DNA of 64,000 bases from Haliscomenobacter sp041740695 (GTDB lineage: Bacteria; Bacteroidota; Bacteroidia; Chitinophagales; Saprospiraceae). The stretch's first letter is position 1. Each line of letters starts with the position of its first letter. The notes under the pieces are model-generated. The model ran no database searches, was not told the origin of the DNA, and worked only from the letters and a program-made list of their open reading frames with translations. The translations under genes and the position numbers were made by a program. The stretch spans positions 9,419-73,418 of the forward strand of contig NZ_JBGSLK010000085.1 in NCBI RefSeq assembly GCF_041740695.1. The letters run 5' to 3'. Below are positions 40,441 through 47,796 of this stretch, piece after piece.

Positions 40441-41676
40441 ATGACCCAAAATATACCTACAGCTACACCTACAAAGCGGATTTTGACCGTCGATGCATTG
40501 CGTGGTTTTGCGCTATTGGGCATCATGATCGTACACATGATTGAGCAATACCTGGGCTCTGGAGCACCCAAGGAGCACCAAAATTACGCCGTACACAGTG
40601 ATGTTGATCAGGTTTTTATGGCAATTTCCGGCATTCTGTTGCAGGGCAAGTTTTTCGCCATCTTTTCTTTCCTGTTTGGTCTGAGTTTTTTCCTACAAAT
40701 GGAAACCGCCCGCCGCAAAGCAGAGCCTTTTATCGGTCGTTTTGTCTGGCGCTTGTTGTTGCTTTTTGTGATTGGTTTTATCCATAGCCTCTTTTATGCC
40801 GGTGACATTTTAAGCATTTACGCGATGGTCGGTTTGGGATTGGTGCTTTTTTACCGTGCTTCGAATCGCACCTTGTTGATTTTTGCAGGCATTTTTATGT
40901 GTGGTGTCCCCAGGTTAATTCTTTGGGCATTCCGGGCAGCCTACGACATCCCGCCGATGGATTGGGACTCCCTCGATCCTCAAAATGCCTGGTATTTCAA
41001 TACCGTAAAAAATGGCTCCCTATGGGAAATCTTTAAAGCCAACGCCACGGTGGGTTTTGGCATGAAACTCTTTTTCCAGTTTGATACCAACAGCCGGGGT
41101 TACATGACTTTTGGGCTCTTTTTGCTGGGCATTTGGGTAGGTCGAACTGGCTTTTTTGAAAAACTGGAGGAGAATCGGCGTTTGTTGATCCGCCTGATTT
41201 GGGGCAGTTTGATTGTGATTGCTGTATTGGCGGTTGGTTTGATTTTTATGTTCAACAACATTAAAGATTACAATAGCCTGCCTGCCATGATCGGAATGTC
41301 GCTGGGTGATATTGGCAACTATTTGATCGCCTTATTTGAAGTGAGTATTTTTCTCTTGTTGTGTTTGGGCAAACGAGGACCGGGCATGATCGGAGCATTG
41401 GCACCTTACGGCAAAATGGCCCTGACCAATTATGTGATGCAGTCTTTGATCGGCACCTTTATCTTTTTTGGTTGGGGCTTGGGGCAAATTGGAGCCTGGG
41501 GTGCCAGCATCAACTTTGGCTTGGCCATTCTTTTGTACATCCTGCAAGTGCAGTTTTGCAAATGGTGGCTTAAAAAATACCAGTACGGGCCTTTGGAGTG
41601 GTTGTGGCGGAGTGGAACACAACTGCGCTGGGCTCCTTTGCGGCGGGAAACGACGATAGAAATTGCTTCGAATTAG
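40441..41676 (+). CDS. DUF418 multi-spanning membrane protein (YeiB-like)
   Basis: A 411-residue inner-membrane protein with about nine hydrophobic helices. It begins with the family signature RILTVDALRGFALLGIMIVH, and the C-terminal DUF418 region shows KMALTNYVMQSLIGTFIFFG followed later by FCKWWLKKYQYGPLEWLWRS. The DUF418/HGSNAT-like group resembles acyltransferase-type membrane proteins, but no activity is known for this branch. The gene ends before the perfect 36-bp inverted repeat shared with the convergent DinB gene. Confidence 0.88.
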   Translation: MTQNIPTATPTKRILTVDALRGFALLGIMIVHMIEQYLGSGAPKEHQNYAVHSDVDQVFMAISGILLQGKFFAIFSFLFGLSFFLQMETARRKAEPFIGRFVWRLLLLFVIGFIHSLFYAGDILSIYAMVGLGLVLFYRASNRTLLIFAGIFMCGVPRLILWAFRAAYDIPPMDWDSLDPQNAWYFNTVKNGSLWEIFKANATVGFGMKLFFQFDTNSRGYMTFGLFLLGIWVGRTGFFEKLEENRRLLIRLIWGSLIVIAVLAVGLIFMFNNIKDYNSLPAMIGMSLGDIGNYLIALFEVSIFLLLCLGKRGPGMIGALAPYGKMALTNYVMQSLIGTFIFFGWGLGQIGAWGASINFGLAILLYILQVQFCKWWLKKYQYGPLEWLWRSGTQLRWAPLRRETTIEIASN

Positions 41677-41697
41677 CGCTCTATACGTCCCTCTACT

Positions 41698-41787
41698 AAG
41701 GTGATTCTTAAGTGTCTTAGGTTTCTTAGGTGGTAAAGCAATTTTTTTTTCACCACCTAAGAAACCTAAGACACTTAAGAATCACCT
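41698..41787. repeat. Palindromic CTTAGGT element, copy 2 (perfect 36-bp arms)
   Basis: AGGTGATTCTTAAGTGTCTT...GGTGGT (41699-41734) is perfectly mirrored by 41752-41787 around a 17-base loop with a T-run. Arms contain two CTTAGGT units. It lies between convergent DUF418 and DinB genes and would work as a bidirectional terminator. Confidence 0.92.
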
Positions 41788-41795
41788 CAGTCGCT

Positions 41796-42317
41796 TTAAG
41801 CCAACCCCATTTCCACATTCCGCTGATGGTGCTGAGCATGGTAAATCGTGAAATACATCAATTCCCGCAAAGTCAATTTCCCCAGCAGCGGATGGGGCGC
41901 TTGCAAGGTATCCAGTTCCGATTCACTTAGGGAATCCAACAATCGATCCAGGCCAGCAATCATTTGCATCAATTTTTCAGCACCATAACTTTGAAAGCCT
42001 TCTCCAGGTACTTTAGGTTCATAGGCCTTAGGTGATTTTCCACCATTTGCTAGCGCAGCTTGATAAGTTTTGACCAAGGTGTCATAGTCCTGTGAGGCAT
42101 GTTTAGCACGTCCAAAAATCAAGCGCAACAAAAAACTCGGCAAACTCAGACCCAATACTACTGGCCGCACACTGCGGATTAAGTGATCAAGTTGCTGCGC
42201 AGCAGACCATTTCCCTTCCCGATGAAAAATGAAGGCCTCGGGGCTCAGGTTTTGAACCAGCTCGCAAAATTGGCCGTATTGTGTATGTAGTCTTTGGATG
42301 ATTTCCTGCTTGTTCAT
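41796..42317 (-). CDS. DinB-family protein
   Basis: A 173-residue four-helix-bundle protein of the DinB/YfiT superfamily. The first helix contains GKWSAAQQLDHLIRSVRPVV, with His at the first usual metal-ligand place. Another His is in the C-terminal LTLRELMYFTIYHAQHHQRN, whose HxxxH spacing fits the metal site. Many members are thiol-S-transferases (bacillithiol-type) or of unknown role; the substrate cannot be told. No signal peptide. It is divergent from the LytTR gene and ends 8 bases from the palindrome. Confidence 0.86.
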   Translation of the reverse strand: MNKQEIIQRLHTQYGQFCELVQNLSPEAFIFHREGKWSAAQQLDHLIRSVRPVVLGLSLPSFLLRLIFGRAKHASQDYDTLVKTYQAALANGGKSPKAYEPKVPGEGFQSYGAEKLMQMIAGLDRLLDSLSESELDTLQAPHPLLGKLTLRELMYFTIYHAQHHQRNVEMGLA

Positions 42318-42443
42318 TTTATAAGTTTAATCATGCATAGAGTGGCTAAAATAATGTATTATTTATTGCGCTTTATCGTTTGTTGCTGCAACCCTTCCAA
42401 ATCCTTCCCGTCCTTGACAATAGAGCTTTATCAATTTTTAGGG

Positions 42444-42986
42444 ATGATGACAGTTGGCAACGAGTTAAAGATCAAATCACCATTTGTGCTGCTGATGGCG
42501 CTTTTTCCTGTCTCTATACTCCTATTTTTGGGAAAACCCTGGTTATTGGGGGTCATCCCGTTAGGGTTTTTAAGTTTGTACGAGTATGTCCAGCTCAAGC
42601 GAAAATCAAGACGCCATTCCAACTCATTGATCCATTTTACGGCACAAGATCAATTGGAGCGCTTAAGCATTGATTTGGAGCAATTGCTTTTTTTAAGCAC
42701 TAAAGACAAATTCACCTGCATACATTACCTGAACAAAGGGCAGGTAGAACAAAAATTACTGCGTGGTAGCTTGAAACATTTTGAAGCGCAACTAGAAGAT
42801 ATACCCGTGCAGCGTTGCCACCTTTCATACATCGTTAATCTCACCCATGTACGGTTTATTGGTGGCAATGCTGAGGGTTTAAAACTTTACCTTCGCAACG
42901 TTGATGATCCGATTCCAGTATCCAATAAATACCGCAGCGCTATTTCCAGTTCATTACAAACCTTATCTGAGCGAGTCTCTACTTAG
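42444..42986 (+). CDS. LytTR-type DNA-binding protein with membrane helices
   Basis: A 180-residue protein from ATG 42444. One or two hydrophobic segments (FVLLMALFPVSILLFLG, LLGVIPLGFLSLYEYVQL) are followed by a LytTR-like domain: LEQLLFLSTKDKFTCIHYLN, then LKHFEAQLEDIPVQRCHLSY and IVNLTHVRFIGGNAEGLKLY with KYRSAI at the end. LytTR domains bind direct repeats upstream of target genes. Here a membrane anchor replaces the usual receiver domain, a layout seen in small Bacteroidota regulators. An in-frame ATG at 42294 would add 50 residues and overlap the start of the divergent DinB gene, so it is less likely. Confidence 0.72.
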   Translation: MMTVGNELKIKSPFVLLMALFPVSILLFLGKPWLLGVIPLGFLSLYEYVQLKRKSRRHSNSLIHFTAQDQLERLSIDLEQLLFLSTKDKFTCIHYLNKGQVEQKLLRGSLKHFEAQLEDIPVQRCHLSYIVNLTHVRFIGGNAEGLKLYLRNVDDPIPVSNKYRSAISSSLQTLSERVST

Positions 42987-43023
42987 CCCTAAATCCTCAA
43001 TTAATATTTCAAATGCATTATGG

Positions 43024-43590
43024 CTACTCAAGCCCCAAATTCGATTTAAAAATCTTCACGGCCACCGCCAGCAAAATCACCCCCATAAATTTGCGGATGA
43101 CCAATAAACCTCCCCTACCCAACAATCTTTCGAGTAAGCGCAAAGAGCGCAGCACGATGTAAATGATCAGTAAGTTGAGCAAAATACCGATTACAATCGT
43201 CAAGGTATCGTAATTGGTTTTCAGTGAAATAATTGTAGTCAATGTGCCGGAACCTGCGATGAGGGGAAAAGCTACGGGCACCAGGCTCCCGGTTTGGTTC
43301 TCGTCTTCAGATTTAAAAATGTCAATTCCCAGGGTCATTTCCAGGCCCATGATGAAAATCAGGATTGAACCAGCTACGGCAAAAGATTTTAAATCTACGC
43401 CCAAAACGTGCAAAAATGCTTCACCGACAAATAAAAAAACCAGCATCAACAAGCCAGCAAAAGTGGTGGCTTTCCAGGCCTGGATTTGCCCAATGCGCTC
43501 GCTGATCGAAATGAGAATAGGGATATTGCCCAACATGTCGATGATGGCAAAAAGGGTAAAAGTGACGGTAAATACGTGGTCAAAGTTCAT
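43024..43590 (-). CDS. MarC-family integral membrane protein
   Basis: A 188-residue protein with six predicted membrane helices, the normal MarC length. Family signatures are FTLFAIIDMLGNIPILISI near the N-terminus and the second-half VPVAFPLIAGSGTLTTIISL. MarC proteins (once wrongly tied to multiple antibiotic resistance) are inner-membrane proteins of unknown transport role. The gene converges with the LytTR gene with 37 bases between stops. The zinc-ribbon gene lies 35 bases downstream of this start, on the same strand. Confidence 0.9.
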   Translation of the reverse strand: MNFDHVFTVTFTLFAIIDMLGNIPILISISERIGQIQAWKATTFAGLLMLVFLFVGEAFLHVLGVDLKSFAVAGSILIFIMGLEMTLGIDIFKSEDENQTGSLVPVAFPLIAGSGTLTTIISLKTNYDTLTIVIGILLNLLIIYIVLRSLRLLERLLGRGGLLVIRKFMGVILLAVAVKIFKSNLGLE

Positions 43591-43625
43591 AAGGGCAGGT
43601 GTTGAAAAATTACTTTGGAAAGATA

Positions 43626-44114
43626 CTACTTCCCTTTCAATTTTTCAATCGCCTTCAACACGGCCTCCCGCTTGTCTGCCGCGGTCATCCAGCGGGGTAA
43701 TCTTGCGCCAATGCTCCGGCTCATGCGGGGGCTGGTGTTTCGTTCCCGCAGTTTGGCCCCTATGTGTTCCGCCAAAAATTCCAGGTGCTCGAGGTTATAG
43801 GCCCAGAGGGTTTGGCCGGAAAAATCAGCCTGCAACCATACGGGCAGGTGAAAAAAGGGATCGATAGGTCCGCCAAAAATCAGCACATTGCCCCGTTTCT
43901 GCTTCGGTTCCTGACGGGGAGAAATCTTCTCCAGGGTTTTATTATAGCCACAGCTTGTACAAACAACCTTGATGTCGTATTGGGATTTTTTCAAGGCTTC
44001 AAAATCACCAGTGTGTACGATTGCCTGCTCCAAACACTGGGGGCAAACCACCAGGATGTTTTTGGCAAATTGGTAGAGGAGGGTCTGGTAGGTATGTTTG
44101 CTGCGTTCTTCCAT
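43626..44114 (-). CDS. Zinc-ribbon protein, last gene of unknown operon
   Basis: A 162-residue protein with a four-Cys zinc ribbon (CPQC and CTSC, 27 residues apart) resembling TFIIB-type ribbons annotated in many bacteria. After it come FGGPIDPFFHLPVWLQADFS and the helical LEHLEFLAEHIGAKLRERN. The pattern suggests a small cytoplasmic metal-binding protein. It is separated from the preceding minus-strand gene by five bases, and that gene overlaps the first by one base, so three genes make one operon. None has a known role to lend this one. Confidence 0.68.
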   Translation of the reverse strand: MEERSKHTYQTLLYQFAKNILVVCPQCLEQAIVHTGDFEALKKSQYDIKVVCTSCGYNKTLEKISPRQEPKQKRGNVLIFGGPIDPFFHLPVWLQADFSGQTLWAYNLEHLEFLAEHIGAKLRERNTSPRMSRSIGARLPRWMTAADKREAVLKAIEKLKGK

Positions 44115-44119
44115 GGTTA

Positions 44120-45394
44120 TTAGTTTATTCCACGAATTTGACGGGTAAGGCTGATGATGCGTCCAAAATGTTCCTGGTGCTTTCCTGCGCTGAGTTCATG
44201 GTCAAATGCGCTGGCTATTTTTTTAACCAAGTTAATGTATTCAGGGCTTGTTTCGGCGTAAAGGTGTTTGCTAAAGGACAGTTTTTGTTCGTCTTCCTTA
44301 AAGTTGATGTCCAATTTTAGCTCACCCGAAGCCAGCACCAGGGTTCTCCCGGTGTATTCTCCGGTTTTATCTTCCAAAATATTGGCCTTTGACCACCCCA
44401 TTTGGCTCAAAACAAAATTTAAAAACACTGGTAACATGCCAGGTTTTACCGGGTAAAGGGTATAATAATGGTCTCGCGGGTCGTAGGTACCTTTCCAGGG
44501 GGGAGTTTTTTCGAGTTGACGCAACTGCAATTGTAGTTTACCCCTTTTGTCCTGTTTCCATTCAAAAAAGGTATTTATCCACTCAATGTCAATGTTTTGG
44601 ACATTGATCATACGGGTTTCAGTATCATTATGAGGCACCACGTAGCCATCGTCATTCAAAAAATTGTATACTACCAGGCCATGCTCTGTTTCTGGAAGAT
44701 CCGCATCCTGAGCATTCCAGCTTTGAAATTCAGCATGAAAAACCAGGCTGGTCTGATCGGGAGAAAACGCCAGGGCTCCATGAGGGGAGGGAAAGGAGTA
44801 ATTGCCCAGGCTTTGGTTCTGAGTATTGAATCCTTTGATTTCTCGTGTCTGTACGTCCAAAACTGCGTGTTCGCTAATCATCAAAAAGCGCCCACCTTCC
44901 AGTTGATCAAGGGTTTCCATTTCGGCTGGATCATTTTCCATAAAAACCTCCCTAAATGGCCCGGGCTGCTCTTTTTCACTGTCCAAAAACTGTAAAGAAG
45001 CAAAGTCTGAACCTTGTGCGACCAATGGTTCTACCACTACAGTTTTATCCTTTACGTAAATGAGGTACAGGCTTTGGCTGCCTGCGATGAGGCTTGGACT
45101 GGGTGCCCCTGGCAAAGCATATACTTTCCATAAAAAAGGCAAGCCAGTATTGGTTTCCAGTCTTCCCGGAAAACGGATGGGCTGTCCCTCATAAAAGATG
45201 GAGTAAGCGATATTTGTTTGTTTAACCTTACCATAGTTCATATTGTAAGCAGTACTCGTAGTGGCAACTGCTTTAATGGTAAAAGGCCCATAAGTGAGTA
45301 TTTTTTCTATGGATTTTGCAGCCGAGCGCTTGCTGAATCTCAGATAAAGCAATACCGAAGCGATGATCAATGCCAAAAGAATTGCTACTTTCAT
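44120..45394 (-). CDS. Membrane-anchored protein of unknown function
   Basis: A 424-residue protein with one N-terminal membrane helix (VAILLALIIASVLLYLRF) and a large soluble part. The body looks beta-rich, with segments such as YLIYVKDKTVVVEPLV and LVLASGELKLDINF; I recognise no family. It follows the first operon gene with a one-base TAATG overlap. Near its end, HLYAETSPEYINLVKKIASA resembles the helical tail of immunity-like proteins, but that is a weak impression. Single-pass inner-membrane location facing the periplasm or cytoplasm cannot be decided. Confidence 0.6.
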   Translation of the reverse strand: MKVAILLALIIASVLLYLRFSKRSAAKSIEKILTYGPFTIKAVATTSTAYNMNYGKVKQTNIAYSIFYEGQPIRFPGRLETNTGLPFLWKVYALPGAPSPSLIAGSQSLYLIYVKDKTVVVEPLVAQGSDFASLQFLDSEKEQPGPFREVFMENDPAEMETLDQLEGGRFLMISEHAVLDVQTREIKGFNTQNQSLGNYSFPSPHGALAFSPDQTSLVFHAEFQSWNAQDADLPETEHGLVVYNFLNDDGYVVPHNDTETRMINVQNIDIEWINTFFEWKQDKRGKLQLQLRQLEKTPPWKGTYDPRDHYYTLYPVKPGMLPVFLNFVLSQMGWSKANILEDKTGEYTGRTLVLASGELKLDINFKEDEQKLSFSKHLYAETSPEYINLVKKIASAFDHELSAGKHQEHFGRIISLTRQIRGIN

Positions 45395-46548
45395 TACTTT
45401 TTAATGATTTTAGTGACCTTATCACAATTGGGTTTTTGTAGAGCATTTTCGGCAGCAGCCAGGAGCAAGGCTTCTATATTGGTCGCGCCGTTTAATTGCA
45501 TGATGTGGGCGATATGGCCGCGTATGGCCGGGTTGTCTTCTTCTTGAATTCGCTTGGCGTAGTGTTCCAACAATTCTTTGCGCCATTTGGCTTCTTCAGC
45601 CGGGGTAGCCGAATACCGATCACCATTTCCATCCAGAAAGATGTAGTGGGTTTGGCCCCCATTGTCCATAAAAAGCTGTTTTGATTCGGCATTGTCAACA
45701 ACCTGGGCTATAGTCGATTTTTCGGAGTAGTGTTCCCCCGAGTAAGTCAATCCTGCTGTTGGTTCTTCTTCATTTGGCCTTGGAGTGGCTGCTTTTTCCG
45801 CAGCAATTTGGGCATTATGGATCAAGGCATTGATTTCCGAGCGCATCTCGGATGTGATGGGAACATATTCTGGCAGAGGCACATTTAAAAAATGCTCAAA
45901 CGAAAGAAAATTCAGGTATACCAGGCCAGCGTGCCAGTTGCTGCGCCCCCATTCGATGCCAAAGTCCCGTACGGTGACAAAATCACTCACCTTATCGTCT
46001 CCATCGGTCCATTGCAAAGGTGAAACTGGAAAGTTTGGATATTCAAAAAACTGAAAATGCTGGTAAGAGGCCGGACTGCCTGCCTGTATAAACGCATTGC
46101 GAATTTTGGCAATGATCCACTTGCGGGTATGCAGGTCGGGCAAGGGCATGATTGGGCCATAAAACCAGAAGTCGCTGAACAGTTGCTCGTAAACCGTACT
46201 GGGTCTGGGGCTAAAGTGCCCGGAAATATCCTTGTAAAAAAGCCCTTCTGCATTGATGGTTAGAGCCCATTGGTAAGTATCGGTGATCTTGACGGAGTAT
46301 ACAAATTCTTCTGCTTCAATTCTTTCGGGGCGGATTTGTTTCCAAAAATCGTAACGCAATCGGGCGGTTTCGGAAAGTTCACCATATAATTCCGATGCCA
46401 TTTCTACACTGCGGCGCATAGCGTCGTTGCGGGCGGAGAGGGCTTCGCCAGGGAATGGGTCGTAGGTTTCGAAGAGTTCGGGAATGCTCCAGTCTTTTTC
46501 AAAACCTGGAGTGCTTTGTTGGATGGTATTGCCGGTGAATTGTAGCAT
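45394..46548 (-). CDS. Hypothetical protein, first gene of three-gene operon
   Basis: A 384-residue soluble protein with no signal peptide and no family I recognise. It is rich in aromatic residues (FSDFWFYGPIMPLPDLHTRK, then QFFEYPNFPVSPLQW) and has a disordered Pro/Glu stretch near residue 265 (TPRPNEEEPTAGL). The final 30 residues contain two Cys-poor helices and NCDKVTKIIKK. The operon order is this gene, the membrane-anchored protein and the zinc-ribbon protein. The combination of unknown soluble, anchored and ribbon proteins could be a small envelope or conflict system; that is speculation. Confidence 0.6.
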   Translation of the reverse strand: MLQFTGNTIQQSTPGFEKDWSIPELFETYDPFPGEALSARNDAMRRSVEMASELYGELSETARLRYDFWKQIRPERIEAEEFVYSVKITDTYQWALTINAEGLFYKDISGHFSPRPSTVYEQLFSDFWFYGPIMPLPDLHTRKWIIAKIRNAFIQAGSPASYQHFQFFEYPNFPVSPLQWTDGDDKVSDFVTVRDFGIEWGRSNWHAGLVYLNFLSFEHFLNVPLPEYVPITSEMRSEINALIHNAQIAAEKAATPRPNEEEPTAGLTYSGEHYSEKSTIAQVVDNAESKQLFMDNGGQTHYIFLDGNGDRYSATPAEEAKWRKELLEHYAKRIQEEDNPAIRGHIAHIMQLNGATNIEALLLAAAENALQKPNCDKVTKIIKK

Positions 46549-46738
46549 GTTTAGCAGGGTATGACTTGGGCGTATACCGCACTGGGTATAGTGTCTGACT
46601 GCAAGATAATGTCCCCTTTTTTATTCTGCTATTTTTTCTGCTTTTTAAAAGATCCTGGTGGGCGGAATAGAATGATCAAAATATCGCTTATATAAAGGTC
46701 AATTTCCTCTAAAATATACCCTATTGCGTATTTGAAGA

Positions 46739-47704
46739 CTATTTTTGAATTGCCTCAAATTTTGCAAGATAGATTTCAATTGTATGTACAGCGTCTACTT
46801 CGGATATTCCTTCTGCTTTTAGATGATCCACGATAATTGTGGTAACTTCTTCCAGGGAAAGATCAACCAACAATGCTATTTTTTCAATCGAAAACTCCTG
46901 CAATATCCAGAGTTTTTGAGTAAAATCACGCTTTTCACGTTCGATTCCTTGTTCGATTCCTTGTTCGATTCCTTGTTCGATTCCTTGTTCATGGCCTTCC
47001 TGCCACCCCTTTTTCAAGGCATCTTTGTAAAAAGCATTTTGAGTAATATCCAAGGTAATTGGCATGGCTTTGACAATTTTTTGTGTTTGCAGATCAAATT
47101 TACGAATTTGGCTAAGGATTGTCAACTGATAAATGAATTTTTCCAACTCAGCTTGATTTTGGCAAACTTTTTGGAGGCGTTGCAAAATCAAGCGGATAAT
47201 ACCATCCAATTTGGTTTTGGGAAATTTGCTAAGGATGGCTAAAACGATTTCTTCGGGAAGATCTGATTCAATAAACTGATCTATTGGAATTTGACTAAGC
47301 TGAATCAGCTTATACCCTGAATATTGGAGATTTTTGGGCAAATTAGTAGCCATTTTTGTTTTACCCTTTGCAAGATAAACCACAAAATGCCGAATTTCTA
47401 ACTTGTACTGCCGTTGTGAAAATCCATGATATTCACCGACCCGAAAGACCATTTCAGCTTCTGCCTCAGTCTGGAATTCGATGTGGAGTATGAAGTGATC
47501 TCCTTTTGCATCCAAAACCTCCATCAGAAAATCGACATTGCGGTTAATTGTTGTATTGATTTCCTCTGGAAGTGGTCTTGCAGCCACAATTTCAATATTT
47601 TCACGTTTCGCTATTATGGGCAATAAAATTGACCTAAAATTCTCTTTCAGTATTTTATCATAGGCTTTGGCCTCTTTGTTCGATTGGTCAGGGGAGGGCT
47701 CCAT
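46739..47704 (-). CDS. Rpn/PD-(D/E)XK nuclease-family protein
   Basis: A 321-residue protein of the recombination-promoting nuclease / putative transposase (Rpn, PDDEXK) group. The nuclease core is at residues 50-105: NVDFLMEV with Asp58 and HIEFQTE with Glu76 and Gln78, a D...ExQ form of the PD-(D/E)XK site. Helices follow. Residues near 235-250 are four EQGI repeats, encoded by four exact 12-bp units, and then a C-terminal helix pair. Members are common in multiple copies in Bacteroidota and cyanobacteria; E. coli RpnA is a DNA endonuclease that promotes recombination. No inverted repeats or other mobility marks flank the gene. Confidence 0.83.
   Translation of the reverse strand: MEPSPDQSNKEAKAYDKILKENFRSILLPIIAKRENIEIVAARPLPEEINTTINRNVDFLMEVLDAKGDHFILHIEFQTEAEAEMVFRVGEYHGFSQRQYKLEIRHFVVYLAKGKTKMATNLPKNLQYSGYKLIQLSQIPIDQFIESDLPEEIVLAILSKFPKTKLDGIIRLILQRLQKVCQNQAELEKFIYQLTILSQIRKFDLQTQKIVKAMPITLDITQNAFYKDALKKGWQEGHEQGIEQGIEQGIEQGIEREKRDFTQKLWILQEFSIEKIALLVDLSLEEVTTIIVDHLKAEGISEVDAVHTIEIYLAKFEAIQK
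46940..46987. repeat. Four exact 12-bp tandem repeats inside the Rpn-like gene
   Basis: The unit TTCGATTCCTTG is repeated four times without change, coding EQGI repeats on the minus strand. Gain or loss of units keeps frame and alters only a linker before the C-terminal helices. The lack of silent changes suggests recent expansion. Confidence 0.9.
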
Positions 47705-47796
47705 TGGTGTTATTTAGGGGTAAAAATAGAGGGTTTTCAATTAAAAAACAAATTATTGTTATTTTTTTTTAGCAAAACAAAAAAAGAAAACGAATC

